Shown piece by piece: positions 17,275 to 25,411 of a stretch of 64,000 nucleotides of DNA; positions within the stretch are counted from its first letter, which is position 1; each line of letters begins with the position of its first letter. The notes below the pieces were generated by a model that saw nothing but the letters and a program-made list of their open reading frames with translations, was not told where the DNA came from and searched no databases. Position numbers and translations under genes: made by a program. The DNA is from Streptomyces venezuelae (lineage in GTDB: Bacteria; Actinomycetota; Actinomycetes; Streptomycetales; Streptomycetaceae): NCBI RefSeq assembly GCF_008642335.1, contig NZ_CP029191.1, forward strand, positions 3,782,001 to 3,846,000, given 5' to 3'.

Positions 17275-17886
17275 ATGGCCCAGGTGGTAACCGAGGACGA
17301 ACAGGCCGCACAGCGCAGAGTCGGTTCGGCGGTACGCAGCGACAGCGTGCTGACCGGCGGCGGTCTGGCGATGTGGCGCGAGTACCGGACCGGCCCGTGG
17401 ACGCTGTCCGCGGCGGAGCTTTCCCGGGACCTGGACGTCCTCAAGGTGCCGCACACCATCGTGGTCGCGTTCCGCCCGCCGCGAGGCCGCGGGGAAGGCC
17501 CGCGCAAGGGCCAGGAGGTCCGCGTCCCGTTCCCGGACCTGGACAGGCTGGTCCGCTGGATGCCGCAGCTCCGCCAGCAGATCGACGAGATCCCCGACGC
17601 GCACTTCGGCTTCCCCTTCCCGTACTGCGAGACACGGCCCACCGGCATGGTGATGAAGCTCCTGCCGTCCCTCGCCGCGGAGTGGCCCACCTGGACGGCC
17701 GAACAGGCCGCGGCGATGGGGCTCCTGTGCGCCCGCTGCGGATTCGACCTGCGCACCTGCGGCGTCGAGCAGCGCCTGGCCTACGACGTCGGCGGCGAGC
17801 CCGGCCGGCCACGCCTGGAGTGCGGCCCGTGCTGCGGCGACGGCCGACCCGCTCCCGCGCGCTCCCCCCACGACAACCTGCCTTGA
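17275..17886 (+). CDS. conserved hypothetical protein with C-terminal cysteine cluster
   Basis: 203 aa protein whose function I do not recognise. It is soluble. A central segment (LSRDLDVLKVPHTIVVAFRP then VRVPFPDLDRLVRWMPQL) precedes a Cys-rich tail, LLCARCGFDLRTCGVEQ and LECGPCCGDG (about 155-190), which looks like a small zinc-binding ribbon. The ATG has an ideal AGGAGG site. It is followed after 28 bases by the ANTAR-domain gene, so the two may be co-transcribed. Confidence 0.75.
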   Translation: MAQVVTEDEQAAQRRVGSAVRSDSVLTGGGLAMWREYRTGPWTLSAAELSRDLDVLKVPHTIVVAFRPPRGRGEGPRKGQEVRVPFPDLDRLVRWMPQLRQQIDEIPDAHFGFPFPYCETRPTGMVMKLLPSLAAEWPTWTAEQAAAMGLLCARCGFDLRTCGVEQRLAYDVGGEPGRPRLECGPCCGDGRPAPARSPHDNLP

Positions 17887-17914
17887 ACGCGCGAGGTGTG
17901 GGCAGCTTCCTTCT

Positions 17915-18355
17915 ATGGCGGTAGACGTGAACGTTCTGCTGAAAGACCTCGACGCCACCCGGGAACGCAGCCTCCGCCTCATGCTGAGGGCGCACCGGGC
18001 ATCCGAGGTGAGCAACCGGCTGGTGGCGGAGTCCCGACGGCGCGTCACCCGGCTCCAGAGCGAGGCCGAGGCGCTTAGGCGCGAGAACGCCCAGCTGCAC
18101 CGGGCGCTCACCGGCCGCCCCGTCGTGGACCAGGCCCGCGGCATCCTGATGGCCGTCGGCGCGCACGGGCCCCAAGGCGCCTGGAAGGTGCTCGTGGACA
18201 CCTCCCAGCGCACCAACACGAAACTGCGGCTGGTCGCGGAGATGGTGGTGGCAGGCACCACGGACAAGCCGGTCCCCCCGCGCATCGCCGCGCAGCTGCG
18301 GCAGTCGCTGAACCAGTACACCGCAGAACGAAGCCCCCGGTCAGCCTGTGGCTGA
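17915..18355 (+). CDS. ANTAR-domain RNA-binding regulator
   Basis: 146 aa. A helical coiled-coil region (about 10-65: RVTRLQSEAEALRRENAQLH) is followed by an ANTAR-like domain (RPVVDQARGILMAVGAHGP through WKVLVDTSQRTNTKL, about 68-120). ANTAR proteins bind paired hairpins in RNA and block termination; no GAF or receiver domain is attached to sense a signal. The start ATG lacks a good ribosome site, so coupling to the upstream gene is possible. The stop codon (18353-18355) lies inside the terminator hairpin. Confidence 0.75.
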   Translation: MAVDVNVLLKDLDATRERSLRLMLRAHRASEVSNRLVAESRRRVTRLQSEAEALRRENAQLHRALTGRPVVDQARGILMAVGAHGPQGAWKVLVDTSQRTNTKLRLVAEMVVAGTTDKPVPPRIAAQLRQSLNQYTAERSPRSACG

Positions 18356-18364
18356 CCGGGGGCT
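18332..18364. terminator. bidirectional terminator, ANTAR gene / tRNA-Lys
   Basis: Perfect 15-bp stem AGCCCCCGGTCAGCC (18332-18346) with 18350-18364 and a TGT loop. It lies between the converging ANTAR gene and tRNA-Lys; the ANTAR stop codon is inside the right arm. Confidence 0.85.
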
Positions 18365-18371
18365 TTCGCCG

Positions 18372-18444
18372 TAGACCGTGTGGGACTCGAACCCACAACC
18401 AATGGATTAAAAGTCCACTGCTCTGCCAATTGAGCTAACGGTCC
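18372..18444 (-). tRNA. tRNA-Lys (UUU)
   Basis: 73-nt cloverleaf on the minus strand. GGACCGT acceptor arm pairs with ACGGTCT (first pair G-U), the anticodon loop is CTTTTAA (anticodon UUU), and the T-arm has TGTGGGTTCGAGTCCCACA. Discriminator base A; CCA not encoded. Confidence 0.95.
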
Positions 18445-18509
18445 GCGTCGGTGCACCCCCGAGCATAGCGGGACGGGCCTCGGCTTCCGATCGGGTATCG
18501 CCGTTTACG

Positions 18510-18551
18510 CCGAAGGGCCCGCCCGACTGGAGTGTCGGGCGGGCCCTTCGG
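18510..18551 (-). terminator. terminator of DEAD-box helicase gene
   Basis: Perfect 18-bp stem starting CCGAAGGGCCCGCCCGAC (18510-18527) with 18534-18551 and a 6-base loop, 28 bases past the helicase stop codon. Confidence 0.85.
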
Positions 18552-18579
18552 CCACTGGTCACCGGTTACTGGTTACCGG

Positions 18580-20835
18580 TCAGCCGTTGCGCTTCCAGCG
18601 CGGCTTGTCGTCGCGGCGGCCGAACGAACCCGTGCCGGAGCCGGAGCCGGAGCGGTCGTCGCGGCGGTTGTACGACGGGCGGTCGTGGCCGCCGGAGCGG
18701 TAGCCGCCCGAGGGACGGTCGTCGCGACGGTCGCGGTTGAACGGACGGTCGCTGCCGCGGTGGCCGCCGGAGGGGCGGTCGTCGCGGCGGAAGCCGCCGG
18801 AGGGACGGTCGTCGCGACGGTCGCGGTTGAAGCCGCCGCCACGGTTGTCGTCGCGGCGGAAGCCGCCCGAGGGACGGTCGTCGCGACGGTCGCGGTTGAA
18901 GCCGCCACCGCGGTTGTCGTCACGGCGCTCGTCGCGGCGGAAGCCGCCACCACGGTTGTCGTCACGACGGTCGCGGTTGAAGCCACCGCCACGGTTGTCG
19001 TCCCGGCGGAAGCCACCGCCACGGTTGTCGTCACGACGGTCGTCGCGGCGGAAGCCGCCACCACGGTTGTCGTCGCGGCGGAAGCCGCCCGAGGGACGGT
19101 CGTCACGACGGTCGCGATTGAAGCCACCGCGGTCACCGCGGTCACCGCGGTCGTTGCGGCGGTCGCGCTCGTAGTTGCCGCGCTCGTCACGCTGCGGGCG
19201 GCGGTTGTCGTACGAGGAGGAACGCTCGGCGGCGGGGGCCGGCTGCTCCGGCACCGACACGGCGGCCTCGACGACGGCCTCCGCGGCGGCGGTGGCCTCG
19301 GCGATCGCCACCTCCGGGTCGTCACCGCGCTCGCGGGCGGCACGCGCGGTGAGGCGGTCGGCCTCCTCGCGCAGCTCGGCGGCGCGGCGCGTGGCGCGCT
19401 CCAGCTCCTTGGTGAGGTCCTTGACCTCGCGCTCGGCCTGGGTCGCGGCATTGCCCGCGGAGTCGGCCTGCACCTCGGTCATCGAGCGGGCGCCGGTGAT
19501 CTCGGCGACCTCCGGGTCGAAGGTGCCGCCGCCGTTGATGATGTGGCGCGTGGCGTCGACGCCCGCGTCCTCCATGAGGCGGAAGATCTGGCGGCGCTGG
19601 TGCGGAAGGGACAGGGACACGACCGTGCCGGAGCGGCCCGCGCGGGCCGTACGGCCGGAGCGGTGCAGGTAGTCCTTGTGGTCGCCGGCCGGGTCCACAT
19701 TCAGGACCAGGTCGATGCCGTCGACGTGGATGCCGCGGGCGGCGACGTCGGTGGCGACGAGGGCGTTGACGTAGCCCTTCTTGAAGTCCTCGAGCACGCG
19801 GGTGCGGGCACCCTGCGTCATGCCGCCGTGCAGCGCGTCGGCCTTCACGCCCGAGTCGCAGAGCTGCTCGGCGATGCGGTCGGCGCCCAGCTGGGTGCGG
19901 ACGAAGATGATCGTGCGGCCCTTGCGCGCGGCGATGGCGGCGGTGACCGGCGCCTTGTCGCGCGGCTTCACGATCAGGATGTGGTGCGTCATGGTCGTGA
20001 CGTTGCCCTGCGCGCTGTCGACCTCGTGCGTGACGGGGTCGGTCAGGTAGCGCTTGACCAGCGTGGAGATCTCGTTCTCCATCGTGGCCGAGAACAGCAT
20101 GCGCTGGCCGCCGGCCGGCACCTGGTCGAGCAGTTCGGTGACCTCGGGCAGGAAGCCCAGGTCCGACATCTGGTCGGCCTCGTCGAGGACGGCGATCTGG
20201 GTGTTCTCCAGCGAGCAGGCGCCGCGGTTGATGATGTCGCGCAGACGGCCCGGGGTGGCGACGAGGATGTCGACGCCGCGCTCCAGGGCGTAGATCTGGT
20301 TGCCCATCGACGTACCGCCGCAGACGACCTTCATCTTGAGGCCGAGCACGTCGCCGTAGGGCTGGAGGGCGTCCGCGACCTGCATCGCGAGCTCACGGGT
20401 CGGGGTGAGGATGACGCCGCGGGGCTTCTTCTTCTCGGTGCGGCCCTCGGCGGCGAGCGTCGCGAGCATCGGCAGACCGAAGGAGAGGGTCTTGCCGGAG
20501 CCGGTGCGGCCGCGGCCGAGGATGTCCTTGCCGGCCAGGGCGTCCGGGATGGTCGCGGCCTGGATCGGGAAGGGGGTGGTCACGCCGTTCTGCGCGAGCT
20601 TGCGGACGACACCCTCGGGCAGACCGAGGTCCGCGAAGGTGAGCTCGGGCTCGGCGTCGGAGGCGTCGGCCTCGACGGCGTCGGTCTGGGAGGCCTCGGC
20701 CTCGGTGACGTCCTGGACCTGGACGGTCTCGGCGGTGTCGGCGGTGTCGGCGACGGCCACTACGGCGTCGTTCTCGACGGACTCGACGATCTCGTTCTCG
20801 GGCAGGACGGCGTGGTCAGAACTGAAAATGGACAT
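18580..20835 (-). CDS. DEAD-box ATP-dependent RNA helicase with RGG-type tail
   Basis: 751 aa. An acidic N-terminal 60 residues is followed by the Q motif (FADLGLPEGVVRKL), Walker A GRGRTGSGKT (near 107), PTREL, DEAD in VLDEADQMSD (near 213), SAT, ATDVAARG and HRSGRTARAG (near 393). After residue 555 the chain is a long array of RRDDNRGGGF and NRDRRDDRPSGGF repeats, an RGG-like RNA-binding tail. It should unwind structured RNA in ribosome assembly or at low temperature, like CsdA/DeaD. The leader can fold over the start codon (see 20835-20893). Confidence 0.95.
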   Translation of the reverse strand: MSIFSSDHAVLPENEIVESVENDAVVAVADTADTAETVQVQDVTEAEASQTDAVEADASDAEPELTFADLGLPEGVVRKLAQNGVTTPFPIQAATIPDALAGKDILGRGRTGSGKTLSFGLPMLATLAAEGRTEKKKPRGVILTPTRELAMQVADALQPYGDVLGLKMKVVCGGTSMGNQIYALERGVDILVATPGRLRDIINRGACSLENTQIAVLDEADQMSDLGFLPEVTELLDQVPAGGQRMLFSATMENEISTLVKRYLTDPVTHEVDSAQGNVTTMTHHILIVKPRDKAPVTAAIAARKGRTIIFVRTQLGADRIAEQLCDSGVKADALHGGMTQGARTRVLEDFKKGYVNALVATDVAARGIHVDGIDLVLNVDPAGDHKDYLHRSGRTARAGRSGTVVSLSLPHQRRQIFRLMEDAGVDATRHIINGGGTFDPEVAEITGARSMTEVQADSAGNAATQAEREVKDLTKELERATRRAAELREEADRLTARAARERGDDPEVAIAEATAAAEAVVEAAVSVPEQPAPAAERSSSYDNRRPQRDERGNYERDRRNDRGDRGDRGGFNRDRRDDRPSGGFRRDDNRGGGFRRDDRRDDNRGGGFRRDDNRGGGFNRDRRDDNRGGGFRRDERRDDNRGGGFNRDRRDDRPSGGFRRDDNRGGGFNRDRRDDRPSGGFRRDDRPSGGHRGSDRPFNRDRRDDRPSGGYRSGGHDRPSYNRRDDRSGSGSGTGSFGRRDDKPRWKRNG
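18740..19140 (-). repeat. minisatellite-like repeats coding for the helicase RGG tail
   Basis: In-frame imperfect repeats of about 30 and 60 bases (such as CGGTTGTCGTC-containing units on the plus strand) encode RRDDNRGGGF and FNRDRRDDRPSGG. The number of units is likely to vary between strains. Confidence 0.8.
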
Positions 20836-20893
20836 GCGAAATGCGAAACCTTCCGGAGTCTCGGCACGCGCCCGTCAACTCCGTGATTTCGCA
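20835..20893 (-). promoter_or_regulatory. leader inverted repeat at helicase start codon
   Basis: On the minus strand, TGCGAAAT (20886-20893) is complementary to ATTTCGCA (20835-20842), which reaches the A of the ATG. The ribosome site GGAAGG lies in the loop. Pairing would sequester the initiation region. Confidence 0.45.
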
Positions 20894-21027
20894 ATGGACC
20901 GCCTCGATGCGGTCAGCCACGGCAAGGGAGAGTACGCGCCACGCGGCGCTCTTCTGTGTCGGCGCCGGGCAAATGGGATCAAACGATCTACCACCATACG
21001 CACCCCCACCCCCAGATGGCAAACCGC

Positions 21028-21053
21028 CCCCTCCCAGAGGTACCCGGGAGGGG
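21028..21053 (-). terminator. terminator of putative lipoprotein gene
   Basis: Eight-base stem CCCCTCCC (21028-21035) with GGGAGGGG (21046-21053), lying 16 bases past the lipoprotein stop on the minus strand. Confidence 0.6.
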
Positions 21054-21068
21054 TGTCCGCCTGCCCCA

Positions 21069-21614
21069 CTAACGCGGCCCCACCTGCGGCGACGGCTCGC
21101 GCGCCACGATCTCCTCGTCCCGCCGCTGCAGCTGCGCGTCCTGCCCCGACCCCTCCGACGACGAGGGCTCCGGGGTGGTGGGATCCGGCGTCGGGGTCGG
21201 CGTGGGCTTCGGCGGGTCCGGCGTCGCGGTCGTCCGCGTCGGCGTGGGCCTGGGCCGCGTCGCGGTCGGCTTGCCGGGACCGTCGGGCTTCGGCGGCTTC
21301 TCGGACTCCGTGGCCGTCGACGACTCCGAGGGCTTGGCCGCGCCCTGCTCCGCCTCGCCCCCGCGGGACGACCGGCCCTTGCCCTTCTTCTTGCCCTTGC
21401 CGCGCCCGTCGTCCCGCCCGCGCTCGTCCTCCGCGTCGACGTCACCGCCCTGCGTCACGGGGCCGCCGTCGGGGGCGGCCGCACCGCCGTGCCGGCCCGC
21501 GGAACGGTCGGGCACCGGGCCGTTCCCGTCGTCACCGATGCTCATGCAGCCCGCGGTCGCCGCTACGGCCACCGCGACCGCGGCCCAACGGACGGGAACG
21601 TACAACTGGCGCAC
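21069..21614 (-). CDS. putative lipoprotein, Pro/Thr- and Lys/Gly-rich
   Basis: 181 aa, function unknown. The N-terminal signal WAAVAVAVAATAGC ends in a lipobox Cys near residue 23. The rest is low complexity: acidic, then a Lys/Gly/Arg run (RGKGKKKGKGRSSRGG), then a Pro/Thr wall-spanning-type linker (PTPTRTTATPDPPKPTPTPT). The GTG start has GGAGG nine bases upstream. A MITE-like element ends only 24 bases upstream of the start and could carry or displace the promoter. Confidence 0.7.
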   Translation of the reverse strand: MRQLYVPVRWAAVAVAVAATAGCMSIGDDGNGPVPDRSAGRHGGAAAPDGGPVTQGGDVDAEDERGRDDGRGKGKKKGKGRSSRGGEAEQGAAKPSESSTATESEKPPKPDGPGKPTATRPRPTPTRTTATPDPPKPTPTPTPDPTTPEPSSSEGSGQDAQLQRRDEEIVAREPSPQVGPR

Positions 21615-21638
21615 GGCCGAGCACCTCCTGAGGCGCTG

Positions 21639-21802
21639 AGAGCCTGTGTCATAACCCCGGTCGGATCAGTGGGCGTCGTCTGGTGCGTGCGATCGCAAGG
21701 CGCCGGAGCGTCCTGGCAGCGGAGCTACCTGGGCGTTTCGGCAACGCGGCGAGCGTGCGTGCCAGGCGGCGACCACCCGGCCGGGGTTATGACACAGGCT
21801 CT
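21639..21802. mobile_element. 164-bp MITE-like element with 26-bp terminal inverted repeats
   Basis: The ends AGAGCCTGTGTCATAACCCC (from 21639) and its inverted copy ending at 21802 match over 26 bases with one mismatch (T versus C). The interior of about 110 bases has no reading frame of note. This is the structure of a non-autonomous transposable element mobilised by a transposase elsewhere. A target duplication could not be defined with certainty. Confidence 0.75.
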
Positions 21803-21912
21803 GCGAATCGAGACGCTCTGCCCAACTCCCGTGGGCTACAAGAGGACACGGACGGCAACCCCGGCGGGCCCGTCACGGCCCGCGCCCCGCGCACCCGCCC
21901 GTACGCCCTCGC

Positions 21913-22263
21913 TCACCCGTACCCCAGCGCGTGCAGCCGCTCGTCGTCGATGCCGAAGTGGTGCGCGACCTCGTGCACCACTGCGATCTCCGTCTCGGCG
22001 ACGACGTCCTCGCGCGACTCGCACATGCGCAGCGTCGGCCCCCGGTAGATCGTGATGCGGTCCGGCAGCACCCCGGCGTACCACTCGCCCCGGTCGGTCA
22101 GCGGAGTCCCCTCGTACAGCCCGAGCAACTCGGGATCCTCGGCCGGTGGCTCGTCCTCGACGAAAACGGCCACGTTGTCCATCAGCCGGGTCAACTCCGG
22201 CGGAATCCGGTCGAGCGCCTCGCCGACCAGTTCCTCGAACTCCTCGCGCGTCATCTCCAGCAC
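21913..22263 (-). CDS. small zincin-like metallopeptidase family protein
   Basis: About 116 aa with the zinc motif HEVAHHFGI (near residue 97), preceded by DRITIYRGPTLRMC. This is the compact metallopeptidase family (formerly DUF1025) common in actinobacteria; substrate unknown. The start is uncertain: GTG at 22263 (protein VLEMTREEF) or the ATG nine bases in at 22254. GACAAT lies just upstream of the GTG, and no good ribosome site exists. It is divergent from the metallophosphoesterase gene. Confidence 0.85.
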   Translation of the reverse strand: MLEMTREEFEELVGEALDRIPPELTRLMDNVAVFVEDEPPAEDPELLGLYEGTPLTDRGEWYAGVLPDRITIYRGPTLRMCESREDVVAETEIAVVHEVAHHFGIDDERLHALGYG

Positions 22264-22334
22264 ACCCCCATTGTCAGCCACACCCCGCGTCCCGTCCCGG
22301 CATACCGGCCGCCCCACATGGGCATATGGGACCA

Positions 22335-23921
22335 ATGGCCCGCGACTTCACCGTCGTCCTCCAGGGCGTACGCAGGGCGGGCCGCGCCCTCGTAGGCCAC
22401 TACCGCGCTCGCCGCACCCACCCCGTCAACGAGCTGGTCAGCCCGCCCCACCCGTACGCCCGCGCCCTCGACCTGATCACGGTCGTCCTGCTCGGCGCCT
22501 GGCTCGGGCTCCTCATCGTCGGCAGCGTGCGCGCACCCGTCGGCCCGATGGACACCCGCATGACCCTGCGCCCCTCCGTCTCCGGCGGCACGAAGATCGA
22601 CGTCTCGCCGCTCGGCGCCCTGGAACTCCGCTCCCACACGGCCCCCATCCGCCTCGACGTCGACGTGGACCGCCTCGACCCGGTCCGCTCCCAGGCCCTC
22701 GTCGACCACCCCGAGCGGCTCGCCGGGCTCCAGGACGAGGTGGCGCGCGACGTCGGCCACGGCACGCTCGACCTGGCCGTACGCTCCTGCGTCGCCGTCG
22801 TCTCCGGCGCCACCGCACTGGGCCTCGCCGTCTACCGCCGCCCGCGCCGCGCCCTGGCCGCCGGCGGCCTCGCGCTGGCCCTCCTCGCGGCGTCCGGCAC
22901 CGCCGCGTACGCCACCTGGAACCCGAAGTCCGTCCTGGAGCCGAAGTTCTCGGGACTGCTCAGCAGCGCTCCCTCCGTCGTCGGCGACGCCCGCAGCATC
23001 GTCAGCGAATTCGACGTCTACCAGCAGGAGTTGGCGCGCCTCGTCACCAATGTCACCAAGCTCTACGACGTGACGTCCACGCTCCCCGCCTACCAGCCGG
23101 ACCCCACCACGATGCGCGTCCTGCACGTCTCGGACATCCACCTGAACCCGGCGAGCTGGAAGATCGTCTCGTCCCTCGTCGAGCAGTACGGCATCGACGT
23201 CATCGTCGACTCGGGCGACACCATGGACCACGGCTCGGCCACCGAGAACGGCTTCCTCGACCCGATCCCCGACCTCGGCGCGCCCTACGTGTGGGTGCGC
23301 GGCAACCACGACTCGCACACCACCCAGCGCTACCTGGAGCGCTTCAAGAACGTCCACGTCCTCGACGACGGCAGGGCCGAGACGGTCGCGGGCCTGCGCT
23401 TCGCCGGCATCGGCGACCCGCAGTACACGCCGGACCGCTCGGAGAAGGCGGGCGGCGACGCGGTCGAGCACCTCGCGGGCATACGGCTCGCGTCCGCCCT
23501 GCGCGCCGAGCAGGCGGCGGGCACCCCGGTCGACGTGGCCGTCGCGCACAACCCGACGGCCGCGCGGGAGACCGACGGCGAGGTGCCGCTCGTCCTCGCG
23601 GGGCACATCCACCGCCAGGAGATGGAGGTCATGGAGAAGGGCACCCGGCTGCGCGTCGAGGGATCGACGGGCGGCAGCGGGCTGCGCGCGGTCGACGACA
23701 AGTACCCCGACCCGGTCGAGGCGTCGGTCCTCTATCTGGACCGTACGACCAAACGGCTGCAGGCCTGGGACGAGATCAGGCTGGGCGGTCTGGGCCTGAC
23801 GAAGGCGGAGGTCAGCCGCCATCTCCCCAAGGAGAACCGCCCCGGCGCACCCCCCGCCCCGACCTCCCCCGCTCCCTCCTCCGACCGGCCCGCGGAGGGC
23901 CGGTCCCCGGGGTCCGGATAA
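22335..23921 (+). CDS. membrane-bound metallophosphoesterase
   Basis: 528 aa. Two hydrophobic segments (about 45-70 and 155-200) anchor the protein. The calcineurin-like phosphoesterase domain starts near residue 260: VLHVSDIHLNP, then DSGDTMDHGS, RGNHDSH, and late metal ligands VAVAHNPTA and LAGHIHRQEM. All five blocks of the dinuclear-metal site are present. The Pro/Ser-rich tail is short. Start is ATG at 22335, with another in-frame ATG at 22326; neither has a clear ribosome site. Substrate unknown. Confidence 0.88.
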   Translation: MARDFTVVLQGVRRAGRALVGHYRARRTHPVNELVSPPHPYARALDLITVVLLGAWLGLLIVGSVRAPVGPMDTRMTLRPSVSGGTKIDVSPLGALELRSHTAPIRLDVDVDRLDPVRSQALVDHPERLAGLQDEVARDVGHGTLDLAVRSCVAVVSGATALGLAVYRRPRRALAAGGLALALLAASGTAAYATWNPKSVLEPKFSGLLSSAPSVVGDARSIVSEFDVYQQELARLVTNVTKLYDVTSTLPAYQPDPTTMRVLHVSDIHLNPASWKIVSSLVEQYGIDVIVDSGDTMDHGSATENGFLDPIPDLGAPYVWVRGNHDSHTTQRYLERFKNVHVLDDGRAETVAGLRFAGIGDPQYTPDRSEKAGGDAVEHLAGIRLASALRAEQAAGTPVDVAVAHNPTAARETDGEVPLVLAGHIHRQEMEVMEKGTRLRVEGSTGGSGLRAVDDKYPDPVEASVLYLDRTTKRLQAWDEIRLGGLGLTKAEVSRHLPKENRPGAPPAPTSPAPSSDRPAEGRSPGSG

Positions 23922-23926
23922 GCGTT

Positions 23927-23956
23927 TTGGCGATACCTCCCCGCATCCCATATGCT
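23927..23956 (+). promoter_or_regulatory. promoter of tRNA-Glu/Asp/Phe cluster
   Basis: TTGGCG (23927-23932), an 18-base spacer, then TATGCT (23951-23956). Expected start is about 40 bases before tRNA-Glu. Confidence 0.6.
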
Positions 23957-24001
23957 TCTCACGTCCCCGACGCGCTGCAAAGCGCCCAGGCGGGCCTCTT
24001 A

Positions 24002-24074
24002 GCCCTCATCGTCTAGTGGCCCAGGACGCCGCCCTTTCAAGGCGGTAGCACGGGTTCGAATCCCGTTGGGGGCA
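24002..24074 (+). tRNA. tRNA-Glu (UUC)
   Basis: 73-nt cloverleaf: acceptor GCCCTCA with TGGGGGC, anticodon loop CTTTCAA (UUC), T-loop GGTTCGAATCC, discriminator A. First of three clustered tRNAs. Confidence 0.95.
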
Positions 24075-24113
24075 CGCAACACCTTGTGCGAGACTAGTGC
24101 TCGCACAACGCTT

Positions 24114-24188
24114 GGTCCTGTGGAGCAGTTTGGAGTGCTCGCCACCCTGTCAAGGTGGAGGCCGCGGGTTCAAATCCCGTCAGGACCG
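24114..24188 (+). tRNA. tRNA-Asp (GUC), copy 1
   Basis: 75-nt cloverleaf: acceptor GGTCCTG with CAGGACC, anticodon loop CTGTCAA (GUC), T-loop GGTTCAAATCC, discriminator G. Identical in sequence to the copy at 31696. Confidence 0.95.
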
Positions 24189-24212
24189 CTTGCGATTCCA
24201 CGCGGATCGCGT

Positions 24213-24286
24213 GGCTGGGTAGCTCAGTTGGTACGAGCGATCGCCTGAAAAGCGATAGGTCGCCGGTTCGATCCCGGCCCCAGCCA
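24213..24286 (+). tRNA. tRNA-Phe (GAA)
   Basis: 74-nt cloverleaf: acceptor GGCTGGG with CCCAGCC, anticodon loop CTGAAAA (GAA), T-loop GGTTCGATCCC, discriminator A. Last of the cluster, followed by a terminator. Confidence 0.95.
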
Positions 24287-24294
24287 CCTCTTCC

Positions 24295-24321
24295 AGAAGC
24301 CCCGCCACCGGCGGGGCTTCT
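24295..24321. terminator. terminator after tRNA cluster
   Basis: Twelve-base stem AGAAGCCCCGCC (24295-24306) with GGCGGGGCTTCT (24310-24321) and a 3-base loop. It can also serve the convergent DUF3533 gene. Confidence 0.8.
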
Positions 24322-24337
24322 GTCGTTTCCCTCTTTT

Positions 24338-25411
24338 CTACGCGCCCGCGTGGGCCGGTGCCGAGACCCGGCCGCCCGGATGGCGGTGCCGCCACACCCA
24401 GAACACCGTCGAGGACACCAGCGCCCACGCGCCGAGCACCAGGAACGGGAACGCGTGCTGGTGGCCGCCGAAGTAGACCGCCGTGTGCTGCGCGTTCACC
24501 GACGCCCCCGGCGGCAGCCACTGCCCGATGTGGCCGAGGACCGAGGGCAACAGGGGCCACGACACCGCGCCGCCGGACGACGGGTTCCCGAGGAGCACCA
24601 TCAGGCCCCACGTCGGGAGCATCGCCCACCGCCCGAACAGCGTGTTGAACATCGTGAAGACCATGCCCGAGGCGAACATCGTCAGCGCCAGGATCAGCCA
24701 GGACTCCACGAAGGGCAGGTCCAGCGCGCCCAGCCACCAGTCGACGACCGCGGAGATGACGAACGCGCCGAGCAGTGCGTACAGCGCGGTGAACCCGATC
24801 CGCTCGGCCGGGTTCAGGCCACGCGCGTGGACGCTGAGCTGGATCGCGCCCACGAAACCGATGATCACCGCGGCGAGGGAGATGTAGAAGATCGCGAGGC
24901 CGCGCGGGTCGCCCTCCTGGAGCGGCTTGATGTCCTTCACCGTGACGGGGACGCCGACCTTCTCGCCGACCTTCGGCGCGGTCTCCGCGAGGACCTGCGC
25001 GACGGAGGCGCCGGACGCCCCCGAGACGTCCAGCGTCACCTTGTCGCCGCCGCGGGCCACGTCCAGGATCGCGAAGACCTTCTGCTCCTCCACGTCCAGC
25101 CGCGCGGCTTCCCGGGTGTCGTAGCGGCGCACCTCCAGGGAGGCGTTCAGGGCCTTCTCCATGCCGTCGAGGAAGGCCTTGCCGCGGGCCGAGTCGCCCT
25201 TGTCCTTGGCGTCGACCACCGCGGTGGGGATGTGGTGCGGGGTCGGTTTCGCCATGGAGAACGTGTACGAACCGGCGAAGAGCCCGGCGGCGGCCGCCAG
25301 GATGAACACCAGCACGATCGCGGGCAGGAAGGGCGACTGCTTGAACGCGTCCCACCGCTCGCTCCGGGTGGGAACGCGCCCGTGCGCGCCGTGCGGCTCA
25401 TGATCAGGCAT
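24338..25411 (-). CDS. DUF3533 / ABC-2-like membrane protein
   Basis: 357 aa. A first membrane segment (PAIVLVFILAAAAGLFAGSY, about 29-48) is followed by a large extracytoplasmic loop rich in charged residues, then five to six hydrophobic segments (about 175-345). This is the YhgE/Pip or DUF3533 layout related to ABC-2 permeases. No ATPase partner is adjacent. TAGCGT lies six bases before the ATG, with no ribosome site, suggesting a leaderless transcript. Just upstream, ACGTATACGT (about 25428-25437) is a 10-bp palindrome that could be an operator. Confidence 0.8.
   Translation of the reverse strand: MPDHEPHGAHGRVPTRSERWDAFKQSPFLPAIVLVFILAAAAGLFAGSYTFSMAKPTPHHIPTAVVDAKDKGDSARGKAFLDGMEKALNASLEVRRYDTREAARLDVEEQKVFAILDVARGGDKVTLDVSGASGASVAQVLAETAPKVGEKVGVPVTVKDIKPLQEGDPRGLAIFYISLAAVIIGFVGAIQLSVHARGLNPAERIGFTALYALLGAFVISAVVDWWLGALDLPFVESWLILALTMFASGMVFTMFNTLFGRWAMLPTWGLMVLLGNPSSGGAVSWPLLPSVLGHIGQWLPPGASVNAQHTAVYFGGHQHAFPFLVLGAWALVSSTVFWVWRHRHPGGRVSAPAHAGA

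Noticed and set aside
18740..19140. CRISPR-like array
   Set aside because: Repeats are in-frame codons of the helicase tail, with no unique spacers and no cas genes.
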